Origin: Cetobacterium_A somerae
Lineage (GTDB): Bacteria; Fusobacteriota; Fusobacteriia; Fusobacteriales; Fusobacteriaceae
Assembly (NCBI RefSeq): GCF_044784365.2
Contig: NZ_CP173065.2
Length of the DNA stretch: 64,000 nt
Direction: 5' to 3' (one strand)
Of the stretch, positions 55,809-64,000 are shown piece after piece. The position numbers and the translations under genes were made by a program. Positions within the stretch are counted from its first letter, which is position 1, and each line of letters begins with the position of its first letter. The notes under the pieces are model-generated. The model made no database searches. It was not told the DNA's origin and was given only the letters and a program-made list of their open reading frames with translations.

Positions 55809-57890
55809 ATGGCTAGAAGCGTTTCTTTAGAAATGACTAGAAACATTGGTATCATGGCTCACATCGACGCAGGAAAGACTACTACAACAGAGAGAATCTT
55901 ATTCTATACTGGAGTAGCTCATAAAATTGGAGAGGTTCACGAAGGTGCCGCTACAATGGACTGGATGGAGCAAGAGCAAGAGAGAGGTATCACAATTACT
56001 TCTGCTGCTACAACATGTTTCTGGAAAAATCACAGAGTAAATATAATAGACACACCAGGACACGTGGACTTTACAGTTGAGGTTGAAAGATCTCTAAGAG
56101 TACTTGACGGTGCAGTTGCTGTATTCTCAGCAGTTGACGGAGTACAACCACAGTCTGAAACAGTTTGGAGACAAGCTGACAAATATGGTGTACCTAGAAT
56201 AGCTTTCTTTAATAAAATGGACAGAATCGGAGCTAACTTCGAAATGTGTGTTAACGATATTAGAGAAAAATTAGGATCTAATCCAGTACCTATTCAATTA
56301 CCAATCGGTGCTGAGGATGACTTCGAAGGAGTTATCGACTTATTAGCAATGAAAGAGATTGTATGGCCAAAAGATTCTGACAATGGACAGAATTTTGAAG
56401 TTAAAGATATCAGAGCTGAATTAGCAGATGCTGCTGAAGAAGCTAGAAACTTCATGATCGAATCAGTAGTAGAAACTTCTGATGAGTTAATGGAGAAATT
56501 CTTCGGAGGAGAAGAAATCTCTGAAGCTGAAATCAACGTTGCTTTAAGAGCTGCAACATTAGCAAACACAATAGTACCAGTTACTTGTGGAACTGCATTC
56601 AAAAACAAAGGAGTTCAAGCTTTACTAGATGCTATCATCGCGTACATGCCAGCTCCAACAGATAAAGGAATAATCAAAGGAACAGACGTTAAGAACGAAG
56701 AGTTAGAAATAACTAGAGAGATTTCAGATAACTCTCCATTTGCTGCTTTAGCATTTAAAGTTATGACTGACCCATTTGTTGGAAGATTAACATTCTTCAG
56801 AGTTTACTCAGGAGTTCTAACAAAAGGATCTTACGTTTTAAACTCAACAAAAGGTAAAAAAGAGAGAATGGGAAGAATTCTTCAAATGCACGCAAACAAA
56901 AGAGAGGAAATCGAAGTTGTTTACTGTGGAGATATCGCAGCAGCAGTTGGATTAAAAGATACAACTACTGGAGATACTCTATGTGCTGAAGATGCTCCAA
57001 TCGTTCTAGAGAAAATGGAGTTCCCTGAGCCAGTAATCTCAGTTGCAGTTGAGCCTAAGACAAAAGTTGACCAAGAGAAAATGGGTCTAGCTTTATCAAA
57101 GCTTGCTGAAGAGGATCCTACATTCAGAGTTAAAACTGATGAGGAAACTGGACAAGTAATCATCTCAGGAATGGGAGAATTACACTTAGAGATCATCGTT
57201 GATAGAATGAAAAGAGAATTCAAGGTTGAGTCAACAGTTGGTAAACCACAAGTTGCTTACAGAGAAACTATAACTCTTAAACAAGATCAAGAAGTTAAGT
57301 ATGCTAAGCAATCTGGAGGAAAAGGACAATTCGGACACGTTAAGATTACTCTTGAGCCAAACCCTGGTAAAGAGTTCGAATTTGTTAACAAAATAACAGG
57401 AGGAGCAATTCCTAGAGAATATATTCCTGCTGTTGAAAAAGGATGTAGAGAAGCTCTTGAAGGTGGAGTTGTAGCTGGATACCCTATGGTTGACTTAAAA
57501 GTTACACTTTATGATGGATCATACCATGAGGTTGACTCGTCAGAGATGGCGTTCAAAATCGCTGGATCTATGGCACTTAAGCAAGCTGCTCAAAAAGCAA
57601 AACCAATCATCCTTGAGCCAATCTTCAAAGTAGAAGTAACTACTCCAGAAGAGTACATGGGAGATATCATAGGAGATATCAACTCAAGAAGAGGAATGAT
57701 CGGAGGAATGACTGATAGAAACGGGGCGAAGATAATCAACGCTAAAGTACCTTTATCAGAAATGTTCGGATATGCAACTGACTTAAGATCTAAATCTCAA
57801 GGAAGAGCAACTTACTCTATGGAATTTGAAGAGTATGCACAAGTTCCTGCGTCAGTTCAAAAAGCTATCCAAGAAGAGAGAGGAAGATAA
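55809..57890 (+). CDS. fusA: Elongation factor G
   Basis: Translocase GTPase that moves tRNAs and mRNA on the ribosome. The 693 residues begin with G1 AHIDAGKT (17-24), RGITI in switch I, DTPGHVDF and NKMDR, followed by domains II-V ending near QVPASVQKAIQEERGR. The length is normal. The ribosome site is TAGGAGG. It follows rpsG by 36 bases. A strong hairpin without T-run lies between it and tuf. Confidence 0.98.
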   Translation: MARSVSLEMTRNIGIMAHIDAGKTTTTERILFYTGVAHKIGEVHEGAATMDWMEQEQERGITITSAATTCFWKNHRVNIIDTPGHVDFTVEVERSLRVLDGAVAVFSAVDGVQPQSETVWRQADKYGVPRIAFFNKMDRIGANFEMCVNDIREKLGSNPVPIQLPIGAEDDFEGVIDLLAMKEIVWPKDSDNGQNFEVKDIRAELADAAEEARNFMIESVVETSDELMEKFFGGEEISEAEINVALRAATLANTIVPVTCGTAFKNKGVQALLDAIIAYMPAPTDKGIIKGTDVKNEELEITREISDNSPFAALAFKVMTDPFVGRLTFFRVYSGVLTKGSYVLNSTKGKKERMGRILQMHANKREEIEVVYCGDIAAAVGLKDTTTGDTLCAEDAPIVLEKMEFPEPVISVAVEPKTKVDQEKMGLALSKLAEEDPTFRVKTDEETGQVIISGMGELHLEIIVDRMKREFKVESTVGKPQVAYRETITLKQDQEVKYAKQSGGKGQFGHVKITLEPNPGKEFEFVNKITGGAIPREYIPAVEKGCREALEGGVVAGYPMVDLKVTLYDGSYHEVDSSEMAFKIAGSMALKQAAQKAKPIILEPIFKVEVTTPEEYMGDIIGDINSRRGMIGGMTDRNGAKIINAKVPLSEMFGYATDLRSKSQGRATYSMEFEEYAQVPASVQKAIQEERGR

Positions 57891-57935
57891 TAATTTATCT
57901 TTTTTAAAACTTCAACTTGAAAAAAGTTTAATAAT

Positions 57936-57961
57936 GTTGTGACTCTTAGTTGAGTCACAAC
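57936..57961 (+). promoter_or_regulatory. Hairpin in the fusA-tuf spacer
   Basis: Perfect 10-bp stem GTTGTGACTC (57936-57945) / GAGTCACAAC (57952-57961) with a 6-nt loop. It is followed by AAAAATT, not T-run, so termination is unlikely. It may be an mRNA processing or stability element that raises tuf output. Confidence 0.6.
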
Positions 57962-58002
57962 AAAAATTATAAAATACAAAGAAAAATAGGAGGAAATTTC
58001 AA

Positions 58003-59187
58003 ATGGCTAAAGAAAAATTTGAAAGAAGCAAACCGCACGTTAACATTGGAACAATCGGACACGTTGACCACGGAAAAACAACAACAACAGCAGCAATATC
58101 AAAAGTATTATCAGATATGGGACTAGCTAAGAAAGTAGATTTCGCTAACATCGACGCTGCACCAGAAGAGAGAGAAAGAGGAATCACAATCAATACAGCT
58201 CACATCGAGTACGAAACAGTAGAGAGACACTACGCGCACGTTGACTGTCCAGGTCACGCGGATTACGTAAAGAACATGATCACTGGAGCAGCACAAATGG
58301 ACGGAGCTATCTTAGTTGTATCAGCAGCAGATGGTCCAATGCCACAAACAAGAGAGCACATCCTATTATCAAGACAGGTTGGAGTTCCATACATCGTAGT
58401 ATACTTAAACAAAGCTGACATGGTAGACGACGAAGAGTTATTAGAGTTAGTTGAAATGGAAGTAAGAGAGTTATTAACAGAGTACGGATTCCCAGGAGAC
58501 GATTTACCAGTAATAATGGGATCATCTTTAGGAGCAATGAACGGAGAAGAGAAATGGGTTAACCAAATCAAAGCTCTAATGGACGCTGTAGATTCTTACA
58601 TTCCAACACCTGCAAGAGCAGTAGACCAACCATTCCTAATGCCAATTGAGGATGTATTCACAATTACAGGAAGAGGAACAGTTGTAACTGGAAGAGTAGA
58701 AAGAGGAATTGTAAAAGTTGGAGAAGAGATTGAAATAGTAGGAATCAAAGATACTACAAAATCAACTTGTACAGGAGTAGAGATGTTCAGAAAGCTGTTA
58801 GATCAAGGTCAAGCAGGAGATAACATCGGAGCATTATTAAGAGGAATCAAGAAAGAGGATGTTGAAAGAGGACAAGTATTATGTAAGCCAGGATCAATAT
58901 TACCACATACAGGATTCAAATCAGAGGTATACGTATTAACTAAGGAAGAGGGAGGAAGACATACTCCATTCTTCTCAGGATACAGACCACAGTTCTACTT
59001 CAGAACTACAGATATAACTGGAGCAATCAACTTACCTGAGGGAGTAGAAATGGTAATGCCAGGAGATAACATTGAGATGACAGTAGAGTTAATCCACCCA
59101 ATCGCAATGGAGCCAGGATTAAGATTCGCGATCAGAGAGGGAGGAAGAACAGTAGCTTCTGGAGTTGTTGCAGAAATTACTAAGTAA
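58003..59187 (+). CDS. tuf: Elongation factor Tu
   Basis: The 394-residue GTPase that delivers aminoacyl-tRNA. G1 is GHVDHGKT (19-26), followed by RGITINTAHIEYE, DCPGHADY, NKADMVDDEEL and the domain II-III segments GRGTVVTGRVERG and GYRPQFYFRTTD. AGGAGGAA precedes the ATG. Codon use is the most strongly biased in the window. It is the last gene of the str operon, with a hairpin terminator after it. Only one tuf copy is present here. Confidence 0.99.
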   Translation: MAKEKFERSKPHVNIGTIGHVDHGKTTTTAAISKVLSDMGLAKKVDFANIDAAPEERERGITINTAHIEYETVERHYAHVDCPGHADYVKNMITGAAQMDGAILVVSAADGPMPQTREHILLSRQVGVPYIVVYLNKADMVDDEELLELVEMEVRELLTEYGFPGDDLPVIMGSSLGAMNGEEKWVNQIKALMDAVDSYIPTPARAVDQPFLMPIEDVFTITGRGTVVTGRVERGIVKVGEEIEIVGIKDTTKSTCTGVEMFRKLLDQGQAGDNIGALLRGIKKEDVERGQVLCKPGSILPHTGFKSEVYVLTKEEGGRHTPFFSGYRPQFYFRTTDITGAINLPEGVEMVMPGDNIEMTVELIHPIAMEPGLRFAIREGGRTVASGVVAEITK

Positions 59188-59222
59188 TCTTACTTAATAT
59201 ATAGTGAAATTTAGTTCATATA

Positions 59223-59244
59223 GGAGGGGACTTCGTCCCCTTTT
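59223..59244 (+). terminator. Terminator of the str operon
   Basis: Stem GGGGAC (59226-59231) / GTCCCC (59235-59240) with TTC loop, extended by weaker pairs and followed by TTTT. Confidence 0.88.
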
Positions 59245-59296
59245 ATATTCTTAAAAAAGCTAGGTAAAAAAACTTTTAAATAAAAACAAAAAACAT

Positions 59297-59324
59297 TTGC
59301 TTTTTGTAAAAAATGTGATATAAT
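59297..59324 (+). promoter_or_regulatory. Promoter of the S10 operon
   Basis: TTGCTT (59297-59302), 16 bases, extended -10 TGA-TATAAT (59316-59324). The leader holds a perfect 9-bp hairpin AAAAGAATT/AATTCTTTT (59338-59359). Confidence 0.8.
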
Positions 59325-59392
59325 TACCAGAGTGTACAAAAGAATTATTTAATTCTTTTAATCGAAACTTTTAAGGAGGTGCGAAAAGTAAA

Positions 59393-59704
59393 ATGGCTTC
59401 TAACAAGTTAAGAATTTACTTAAAAGCTTATGATCACACTTTATTAGATCAATCAGCTAAAAAAATAGTAGAAGTAGCAAAGAAATCTGGAGCAGAAATT
59501 GCAGGACCTATGCCACTACCTACAAAGATTAAAAAATATACTGTACTAAGATCAGTACACGTAAACAAAGACTCGAGAGAGCAATTCGAGATGAGAGTGC
59601 ACAGAAGAATGGTAGAGATTAAAAACTCTAACCCTAAGACAATTGCTTCTTTAACAGCAGTTAACTTACCAGCTGGTGTTGGAATCGAAATAAAGCAAGC
59701 ATAA
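59393..59704 (+). CDS. rpsJ: 30S ribosomal protein S10
   Basis: A 103-residue protein of the 30S head, and the NusE partner of NusB in rRNA antitermination. KLRIYLKAYDHTLLD, GPMPLPTKIKKYTVLRS and HVNKDSREQFEMRVHRR are conserved. AAGGAGGTG precedes the ATG. It heads the S10 operon but is separated from rplC by 183 bases, far more than other neighbours in this cluster. Confidence 0.98.
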   Translation: MASNKLRIYLKAYDHTLLDQSAKKIVEVAKKSGAEIAGPMPLPTKIKKYTVLRSVHVNKDSREQFEMRVHRRMVEIKNSNPKTIASLTAVNLPAGVGIEIKQA

Positions 59705-59887
59705 TTGTTTGAAAGAAAAGATTCTGAGAAAAAAGCAGACGGCTGATTTTCGGGTAATTTGATGCTAATTGAAGAATTAAATTATCCTTACAGAATAATA
59801 CAAGTTGGCGTTTTTTTTTAAAGAAAAAGTGGTGGAACCACGAGGGCAAGTTGTCAACCAATATATTATTTGATGGAGGTAAAACAC
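59705..59887 (+). promoter_or_regulatory. 183-base gene-free leader between rpsJ and rplC
   Basis: No open frame fits here. It holds a hairpin with arms GGGTAATTT (59752-59760) and AAATTATCC (59779-59787), nine T at 59811-59819, then GTGGT-GGA-ACCAC (59829-59841) and a repeat of CAAGTTG. No classical stem touches the T-run. The size and position suggest a regulatory leader for the L3-L4 part of the operon; this is inference. Confidence 0.5.
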
Positions 59888-60514
59888 ATGTCAGGAATTT
59901 TAGCAAAAAAAATTGGAATGACTCAAATTTTCGAAGATGGAAAATTTATTCCAGTTACAGTTGTTGAAGCTGGACCTAACTATGTTCTTCAAAAGAAGAC
60001 TGTAGAGAATGATGGTTACTCAGCTTTACAATTAGGATTTGACGAGAAAAAAGAAAAAAATACTACAAAGCCATTAATGGGAATTTTTAACAAAGCTGGT
60101 GTAAAGCCATTAAGATTTGTTAAAGAGTTAAAAGTTGATTCAGTAGAAGGAATCGAACTTGGACAAGAGATTAAAGTAGATGCTTTAGCAGAGGTTGCTT
60201 TCGTAGACATTACAGGAACTTCAAAAGGTAAAGGAACATCAGGAGTTATGAAGAGACATAACTTCAGTGGAAACAGAGCTTCACACGGTGTTTCTAGAAA
60301 CCACAGACTTGGAGGATCTATAGGAATGTCGTCTTGGCCTGGAAAAGTTCTTAAGAACAAGAAAATGGCTGGACAATACGGAAATGCAACTGTAACAGTT
60401 CAAAACTTAAAAATTGTTAAAGTTGACGCAGAAAACAACTTACTACTAATTAAAGGTGCAGTACCTGGTCCAAAGAACGGATATATCGTTGTAAAGCCAG
60501 CTGTAAAGAAATAA
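59888..60514 (+). CDS. rplC: 50S ribosomal protein L3
   Basis: A 208-residue protein placed near the peptidyl-transferase centre. SGILAKKIGMTQIFEDGK opens the protein; the GTSKGKGTSGVMKRHNFSG segment and the GMSSWPGKVLKNKKMAGQYG loop are characteristic. I chose ATG 59888, after TGGAGGT; the frame is open to 59870 but that would put the ribosome site inside the gene. It begins the tightly packed L3-L4-L23 group. Confidence 0.97.
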   Translation: MSGILAKKIGMTQIFEDGKFIPVTVVEAGPNYVLQKKTVENDGYSALQLGFDEKKEKNTTKPLMGIFNKAGVKPLRFVKELKVDSVEGIELGQEIKVDALAEVAFVDITGTSKGKGTSGVMKRHNFSGNRASHGVSRNHRLGGSIGMSSWPGKVLKNKKMAGQYGNATVTVQNLKIVKVDAENNLLLIKGAVPGPKNGYIVVKPAVKK

Positions 60515-60544
60515 TTAGTTAGTAGATGAGGAAGGAGGAAAATA

Positions 60545-61177
60545 ATGGCAGTTTTAAACATATATGACTTAGCAGGAAACCAAACTGGTACTGTAGAAGT
60601 TAAAGATTCTGTATTTGGAATCGAGCCTAATCAAGCAGTATTACATGAAGTATTAACTGCAGAGTTAGCAGCTGCTAGACAAGGAACTGCAGCTACTAAA
60701 ACTAGAGCTATGGTTAAAGGTGGAGGAAGAAAGCCTTTTAAACAAAAAGGAACTGGTAGAGCTAGACAAGGTTCTATAAGAGCTCCACACATGGTAGGTG
60801 GAGGAGTAACATTCGGACCACAACCAAGATCATATGAGAAAAAAGTAAACAAAAAAGTAAGAAATCTTGCTTTAAGATCAGCACTTTCTGCGAAAGTTGC
60901 TGCTGGAGAAATCTTAGTTCTTGATGGAACTATCGAAGCTCCAAAAACAAAAACAATAATCGCTTTAACGAATGCTTTAACAGCAAACACAAAGCAATTA
61001 TTTGTTGTAAATGACCTTGCTACAGAAGCTGATTACAACTTATACTTATCAGCTAGAAACTTAGAGAACGCAGTAGTTCTTCAACCAAATGAGATTGGAG
61101 TTTACTGGTTATTAAAGCAAGAGAAAGTTATCGTAACTAAGGAAGCGTTAACGACAATCGAGGAGGTGCTTGCATAA
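60545..61177 (+). CDS. rplD: 50S ribosomal protein L4
   Basis: A 210-residue protein lining the exit tunnel through its long loop, here KGGGRKPFKQKGTGRARQGS (about 59-78). RSPH-type segments (RAPHMVGGGVTFGPQPRSY) follow. In E. coli L4 represses this operon by attenuation in the S10 leader. GAAGGAGG precedes the ATG. Its stop TAA overlaps the rplW ATG by one base. Confidence 0.97.
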   Translation: MAVLNIYDLAGNQTGTVEVKDSVFGIEPNQAVLHEVLTAELAAARQGTAATKTRAMVKGGGRKPFKQKGTGRARQGSIRAPHMVGGGVTFGPQPRSYEKKVNKKVRNLALRSALSAKVAAGEILVLDGTIEAPKTKTIIALTNALTANTKQLFVVNDLATEADYNLYLSARNLENAVVLQPNEIGVYWLLKQEKVIVTKEALTTIEEVLA

Positions 61178-61464
61178 TGACTGCTTACGATATCGTAAAG
61201 AAGCCTGTAATCACTGAAAAAACTGAAATTTTAAGAAGAGATTACAACAAGTACACATTTGAGGTAAGTCCTAAAGCAAATAAAGTTGAGATTAGAAAAG
61301 CTATCGAAACTATATTTAACGTAAAAGTTGAATCTGTAGCTACAATCAACGTAAAGCCAGTTACTAAGAGACATGGAATGAAACTTTACAAGACTCAAGC
61401 TAAGAAAAAAGCTATTGTTAAATTAGCTGCTGGAAACACAATAACTTACTTCGCAGAAGTATAA
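61177..61464 (+). CDS. rplW: 50S ribosomal protein L23
   Basis: A 95-residue protein at the tunnel exit, the docking site of trigger factor and SRP. VKKPVITEKTEIL at the N-terminus and EIRKAIETIFNVKVESVATINVK are typical. It starts in the TAATG overlap with rplD, with GAGGTG about 10 bases upstream in rplD. An 89-base gap to rplB follows. Confidence 0.97.
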   Translation: MTAYDIVKKPVITEKTEILRRDYNKYTFEVSPKANKVEIRKAIETIFNVKVESVATINVKPVTKRHGMKLYKTQAKKKAIVKLAAGNTITYFAEV

Positions 61465-61553
61465 TTGAAAGATAATTAGAGGTTTAGTTCTTTATATATA
61501 AAAGGATAAAGCTAAAGATAATTATAGGTCAGGAAATTTTGGAGGTTAACAAA

Positions 61554-62384
61554 ATGGCAATTAGAAAGTTAAATGCTATAACTAATGGTACTAGACATAT
61601 GTCTAGATTAGTTAACGAAGATTTAGATAAAGTTAGACCTGAAAAGTCTTTAACTACTCCATTAAAATCTGCTTATGGTAGAGATAACTATGGACACAGA
61701 ACTTGTAGAAATAGAGACAAGGGACACAAAAGACTTTACAGAATCATCGACTTTAAAAGAAATAAATTAGATGTACCTGCAAAGGTAGTATCACTAGAGT
61801 ACGATCCAAATAGAACTGCAAACATTGCATTACTATCGTACGCAGACGGAGAGAAGAGATATATTCTTGCTCCAAAGGGACTTAAGAAAGGTGATATCGT
61901 AATGGCTGGTTCAAATGCTGAAATAAAGCCAGGAAATGCTCTTAAATTAAAAGAGATGCCTGTTGGATCACAGATACACAACGTTGAGTTACAAAGAGGA
62001 AAGGGTGGACAATTAGTTAGATCTGCAGGAACTGCAGCAAGACTAGTTGCAAAAGAAGGAACTTACTGTCACGTTCAGTTACCATCAGGTGAATTAAGAT
62101 TAATTCACGGAGAATGTATGGCAACTATCGGTGAAGTAGGAAACTCTGAGCACAGCCTAGTATCACTAGGTAAAGCTGGAAGAAACAGACACAAAGGAAG
62201 AAGACCTCACGTAAGAGGATCTGTAATGAACCCTTGTGATCACCCACACGGTGGAGGAGAAGGTAAAGCTCCTGTTGGAAGAAAATCTCCTATGACTCCT
62301 TGGGGTAAACCAGCTCATGGTGTTAAGACAAGAGGAAGAAAAACTTCAGACAAGTTTATCGTAAGAAGAAGAAACGAAAAGTAA
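61554..62384 (+). CDS. rplB: 50S ribosomal protein L2
   Basis: A 276-residue protein required for subunit joining and peptidyl-transfer. It has GHRTCRNRDKGHKRLYRIIDF, then GTAARLVAKEG, and the C-terminal VRGSVMNPCDHPHGGGEGK with the conserved histidine. It reads CDHPHGG where most bacteria have VDHPHGG, a mild variant. I chose ATG 61554 after GGAGG; the frame from 61539 starts inside that site. Confidence 0.97.
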   Translation: MAIRKLNAITNGTRHMSRLVNEDLDKVRPEKSLTTPLKSAYGRDNYGHRTCRNRDKGHKRLYRIIDFKRNKLDVPAKVVSLEYDPNRTANIALLSYADGEKRYILAPKGLKKGDIVMAGSNAEIKPGNALKLKEMPVGSQIHNVELQRGKGGQLVRSAGTAARLVAKEGTYCHVQLPSGELRLIHGECMATIGEVGNSEHSLVSLGKAGRNRHKGRRPHVRGSVMNPCDHPHGGGEGKAPVGRKSPMTPWGKPAHGVKTRGRKTSDKFIVRRRNEK

Positions 62385-62408
62385 TTTTCGAGAGGAGGCT
62401 AATAGGTA

Positions 62409-62690
62409 ATGGCTAGATCATTAAAAAAAGGACCTTTTTGTGACCACCACTTAATGAAAAAAGTTGAGGAAGCAGTAGCTACTGAGAATATAAAAGCGGT
62501 AATAAAGACTTGGTCTAGAAGATCAACAATATTCCCTAACTTTATAGGATTAACATTTGGTGTTTACAATGGTAAAAAGCACATACCAGTTCATGTAACT
62601 GAGCAAATGGTTGGACATAAACTAGGTGAGTTCGCACCAACTAGAACATACTATGGTCACGGTGTAGACAAAAAGAAAAAGAAAAAATAA
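62409..62690 (+). CDS. rpsS: 30S ribosomal protein S19
   Basis: A 93-residue 30S head protein. ARSLKKGPFCDHHLMKKVE, the IKTWSRRSTIFPNFIGLTFGVYNGKKHIPV region and GHKLGEFAPTRTY are standard. GAGGAGG precedes the ATG, with 24 bases after rplB. The lysine-rich tail DKKKKKK is typical of the family. Confidence 0.98.
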   Translation: MARSLKKGPFCDHHLMKKVEEAVATENIKAVIKTWSRRSTIFPNFIGLTFGVYNGKKHIPVHVTEQMVGHKLGEFAPTRTYYGHGVDKKKKKK

Positions 62691-62737
62691 TCGATTTTAA
62701 ATTAATAAATTGATAGTAGGAAAAGGAGGTTGGACTA

Positions 62738-63070
62738 GTGGAAGCTAGAGCAATAACTAGATTCGTAAGATTATCTCCAAGAAAAGCTAGACTTGTAGCA
62801 GACTTAGTGAGAGGAAAATCAGCATTAGAAGCTTTAGATACGTTAGAATTTACTAACAAAAAAGCAGCTAGATTTATAAAGAAAACACTAGCATCAGCAA
62901 TTGCTAATGCAACTAACAACTTCAACATGGATGAGGAGAAGTTAGTAGTATCAACTATAATGATAAACGACGGACCAGCGCTTAAGAGAATAATGCCAAG
63001 AGCGATGGGAAGAGCAGATATAATAAGAAAACCAACAGCACACATTGTTGTGGCAGTGTCTGAAAAGTAG
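62738..63070 (+). CDS. rplV: 50S ribosomal protein L22
   Basis: A 110-residue protein whose long hairpin reaches the exit tunnel. EARAITRFVRLSPRKARLVADLVRGK is diagnostic, as is the tip region DGPALKRIMPRAMGRADIIRKPTAHI. The start is GTG, preceded by AAAGGAGG. A 47-base gap separates it from rpsS, and rpsC follows 15 bases later. Confidence 0.97.
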   Translation: MEARAITRFVRLSPRKARLVADLVRGKSALEALDTLEFTNKKAARFIKKTLASAIANATNNFNMDEEKLVVSTIMINDGPALKRIMPRAMGRADIIRKPTAHIVVAVSEK

Positions 63071-63085
63071 TAAGGAGGTAAGACT

Positions 63086-63742
63086 GTGGGACAAAAAGTA
63101 GACCCTAGAGGACTGAGACTTGGAATAACAAGAACTTGGGATTCTATCTGGTATGCAGATAAAAAAGAATACGCAAAGTTCTTCCATGAAGATACAAAGA
63201 TCAGAGAAATGATCAAAAAGAACTACTTCCACGCGGGAATTTCGAAGGTAAAAATCGAGAGAACTTCTCCGTCACACGTTGTAGTTTTAATACACACAGC
63301 TAAAGCTGGAATAATCATCGGAAGAAAAGGTTCTGAAATAGAATCATTAAGAGCTAAACTTGAAGCAATGACTGGAAGAAAAGTTACAGTTAAAGTTCAA
63401 GAGGTTAAAGAATTTAATAAAGATGCAACTTTAGTTGCAGAAAATATAGCTACATCTATCGAGAAAAGAGTAGCTTACAAAAGAGCAGTAAGTCAAGCTG
63501 TTATGAGAGCAATGAAAGCAGGAGCAAAAGGAATCAAAGTTATGGTTTCTGGAAGATTAAATGGTGCTGAGATCGCAAGATCTGAGTGGGTAGTAGAAGG
63601 AAAAGTACCTCTACATACATTAAGAGCAGATATCGACTATGCAACAGCTACATCTCATACAACATATGGAGCTCTTGGAATCAAGGTTTGGATCTTCCAC
63701 GGTGAAGTACTTCCAACTAAGAAGGAAGGAGGGGAAGCGTAA
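63086..63742 (+). CDS. rpsC: 30S ribosomal protein S3
   Basis: A 218-residue protein at the mRNA entry. GQKVDPRGLRLGITRTWDS, the KH domain with IIIGRKGSEIESLR and the C-terminal domain with GAKGIKVMVSGRLNGAEIAR are all clear. The start is GTG after AAGGAGG. It is followed by rplP with only 2 bases between. Confidence 0.98.
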   Translation: MGQKVDPRGLRLGITRTWDSIWYADKKEYAKFFHEDTKIREMIKKNYFHAGISKVKIERTSPSHVVVLIHTAKAGIIIGRKGSEIESLRAKLEAMTGRKVTVKVQEVKEFNKDATLVAENIATSIEKRVAYKRAVSQAVMRAMKAGAKGIKVMVSGRLNGAEIARSEWVVEGKVPLHTLRADIDYATATSHTTYGALGIKVWIFHGEVLPTKKEGGEA

Positions 63743-63744
63743 TC

Positions 63745-64000
63745 ATGTTAATGCCTAAAAGAACGAAACATAGAAAAATGTTTAGAGGAAGAATGAAGGG
63801 TACAGCTCAAAGAGGTAACACTGTTGCTTTCGGAGATTACGGATTACAAGCCCTTGAGCCAGCATGGATAACAAACAGACAGATTGAATCTTGTAGAGTT
63901 GGAATCAACAGAACATTCAAAAGAGAAGGTAAGACTTTTATTAGAATATTCCCTGATAAGCCAATTACTGCTAGACCAGCTGGAGTAAGAATGGGTAAAG
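63745..64000 (+). CDS. rplP: 50S ribosomal protein L16, 5' part
   Basis: The first 85 codons of L16, cut by the window edge (full proteins have about 140). It begins MLMPKRTKHRKMFRGRMKG and includes FGDYGLQALEPAWITNRQIE, unmistakable for L16. The ribosome site AAGGAGGGG lies in the end of rpsC. The order rpsS-rplV-rpsC-rplP is universal for the S10 operon. Confidence 0.97.
   Translation, partial: MLMPKRTKHRKMFRGRMKGTAQRGNTVAFGDYGLQALEPAWITNRQIESCRVGINRTFKREGKTFIRIFPDKPITARPAGVRMGK

Noticed and set aside
62641..63216. 191-codon frame antisense to rplV and rpsC
   Set aside because: The plus strand encodes universally conserved ribosomal proteins; the antisense frame shows no ribosome site or known family.

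Overview
The window is about 64 kb of low-GC DNA that reads as chromosome of a Fusobacteriota member. The 16S rRNA, the codon use (AGA for arginine, A/T-ending codons) and the sodium-linked transport genes fit family Fusobacteriaceae. The 16S text resembles Cetobacterium as I remember it, but I could not run a comparison. Most of the window is core housekeeping DNA. I see no prophage, insertion sequence, CRISPR array or integrative element.

Layout. (1) 1-2260: end of a surface-polysaccharide locus (partial membrane protein and a Wzx-type flippase), then a convergent DUF2023/DUF2325 pair. (2) 2260-7600: a HAD phosphatase and M20 amidohydrolase pair, divergent from a lysine/diaminopimelate operon (ACT-less aspartokinase, dapA, dapB, dapH). 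(3) 7650-12700 and 12820-17780: two rRNA operons in direct tandem, the first with tRNA-Ile in its spacer and the second with no tRNA. (4) 17800-29300: rpmG, tRNA-Trp, secE, nusG, rplK, rplA, rplJ, rplL, rpoB, rpoC, with several RNA control elements. (5) 29320-42430: yicC-gmk-rpoZ-apbE, a membrane pyrophosphatase, pyk-eno, tyrS, a broken GNAT gene, nth, a cysteine desulfurase/scaffold pair, and a frameshifted D,D-carboxypeptidase. (6) 42450-47535: a third rRNA operon with tRNA-Ala. (7) 47600-54790: galE, a frameshifted HEPN-like protein, yqeB-xdhC-moaC, a GltS-type symporter and an ABC-F ATPase. (8) 54820-64000: the str operon (rpsL, rpsG, fusA, tuf) and the start of the S10 operon (rpsJ to partial rplP).

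The genes mostly serve transcription and translation: three rRNA operons, RNA polymerase subunits (beta, beta', omega), two elongation factors, NusG/SecE and 14 ribosomal proteins, one of them partial. All are on the plus strand. Energy and ion genes (pyrophosphatase with sodium-type residues, GltS symporter, ApbE) suggest sodium-based energetics.

Three genes each carry an apparent one-base deletion (an A6 run, a CC, an A8 run). Adding one base restores a full-length protein in every case. This may be a base-calling artefact of the assembly rather than biology. The most interesting non-textbook items are the HEPN-like protein with a cysteine cluster, the 25-bp hairpin before rpoB, two similar hairpins before rplK and rplA, the covarying 5' hairpin at the start of every rRNA transcript, the 183-nt rpsJ-rplC gap and the ACT-less aspartokinase.
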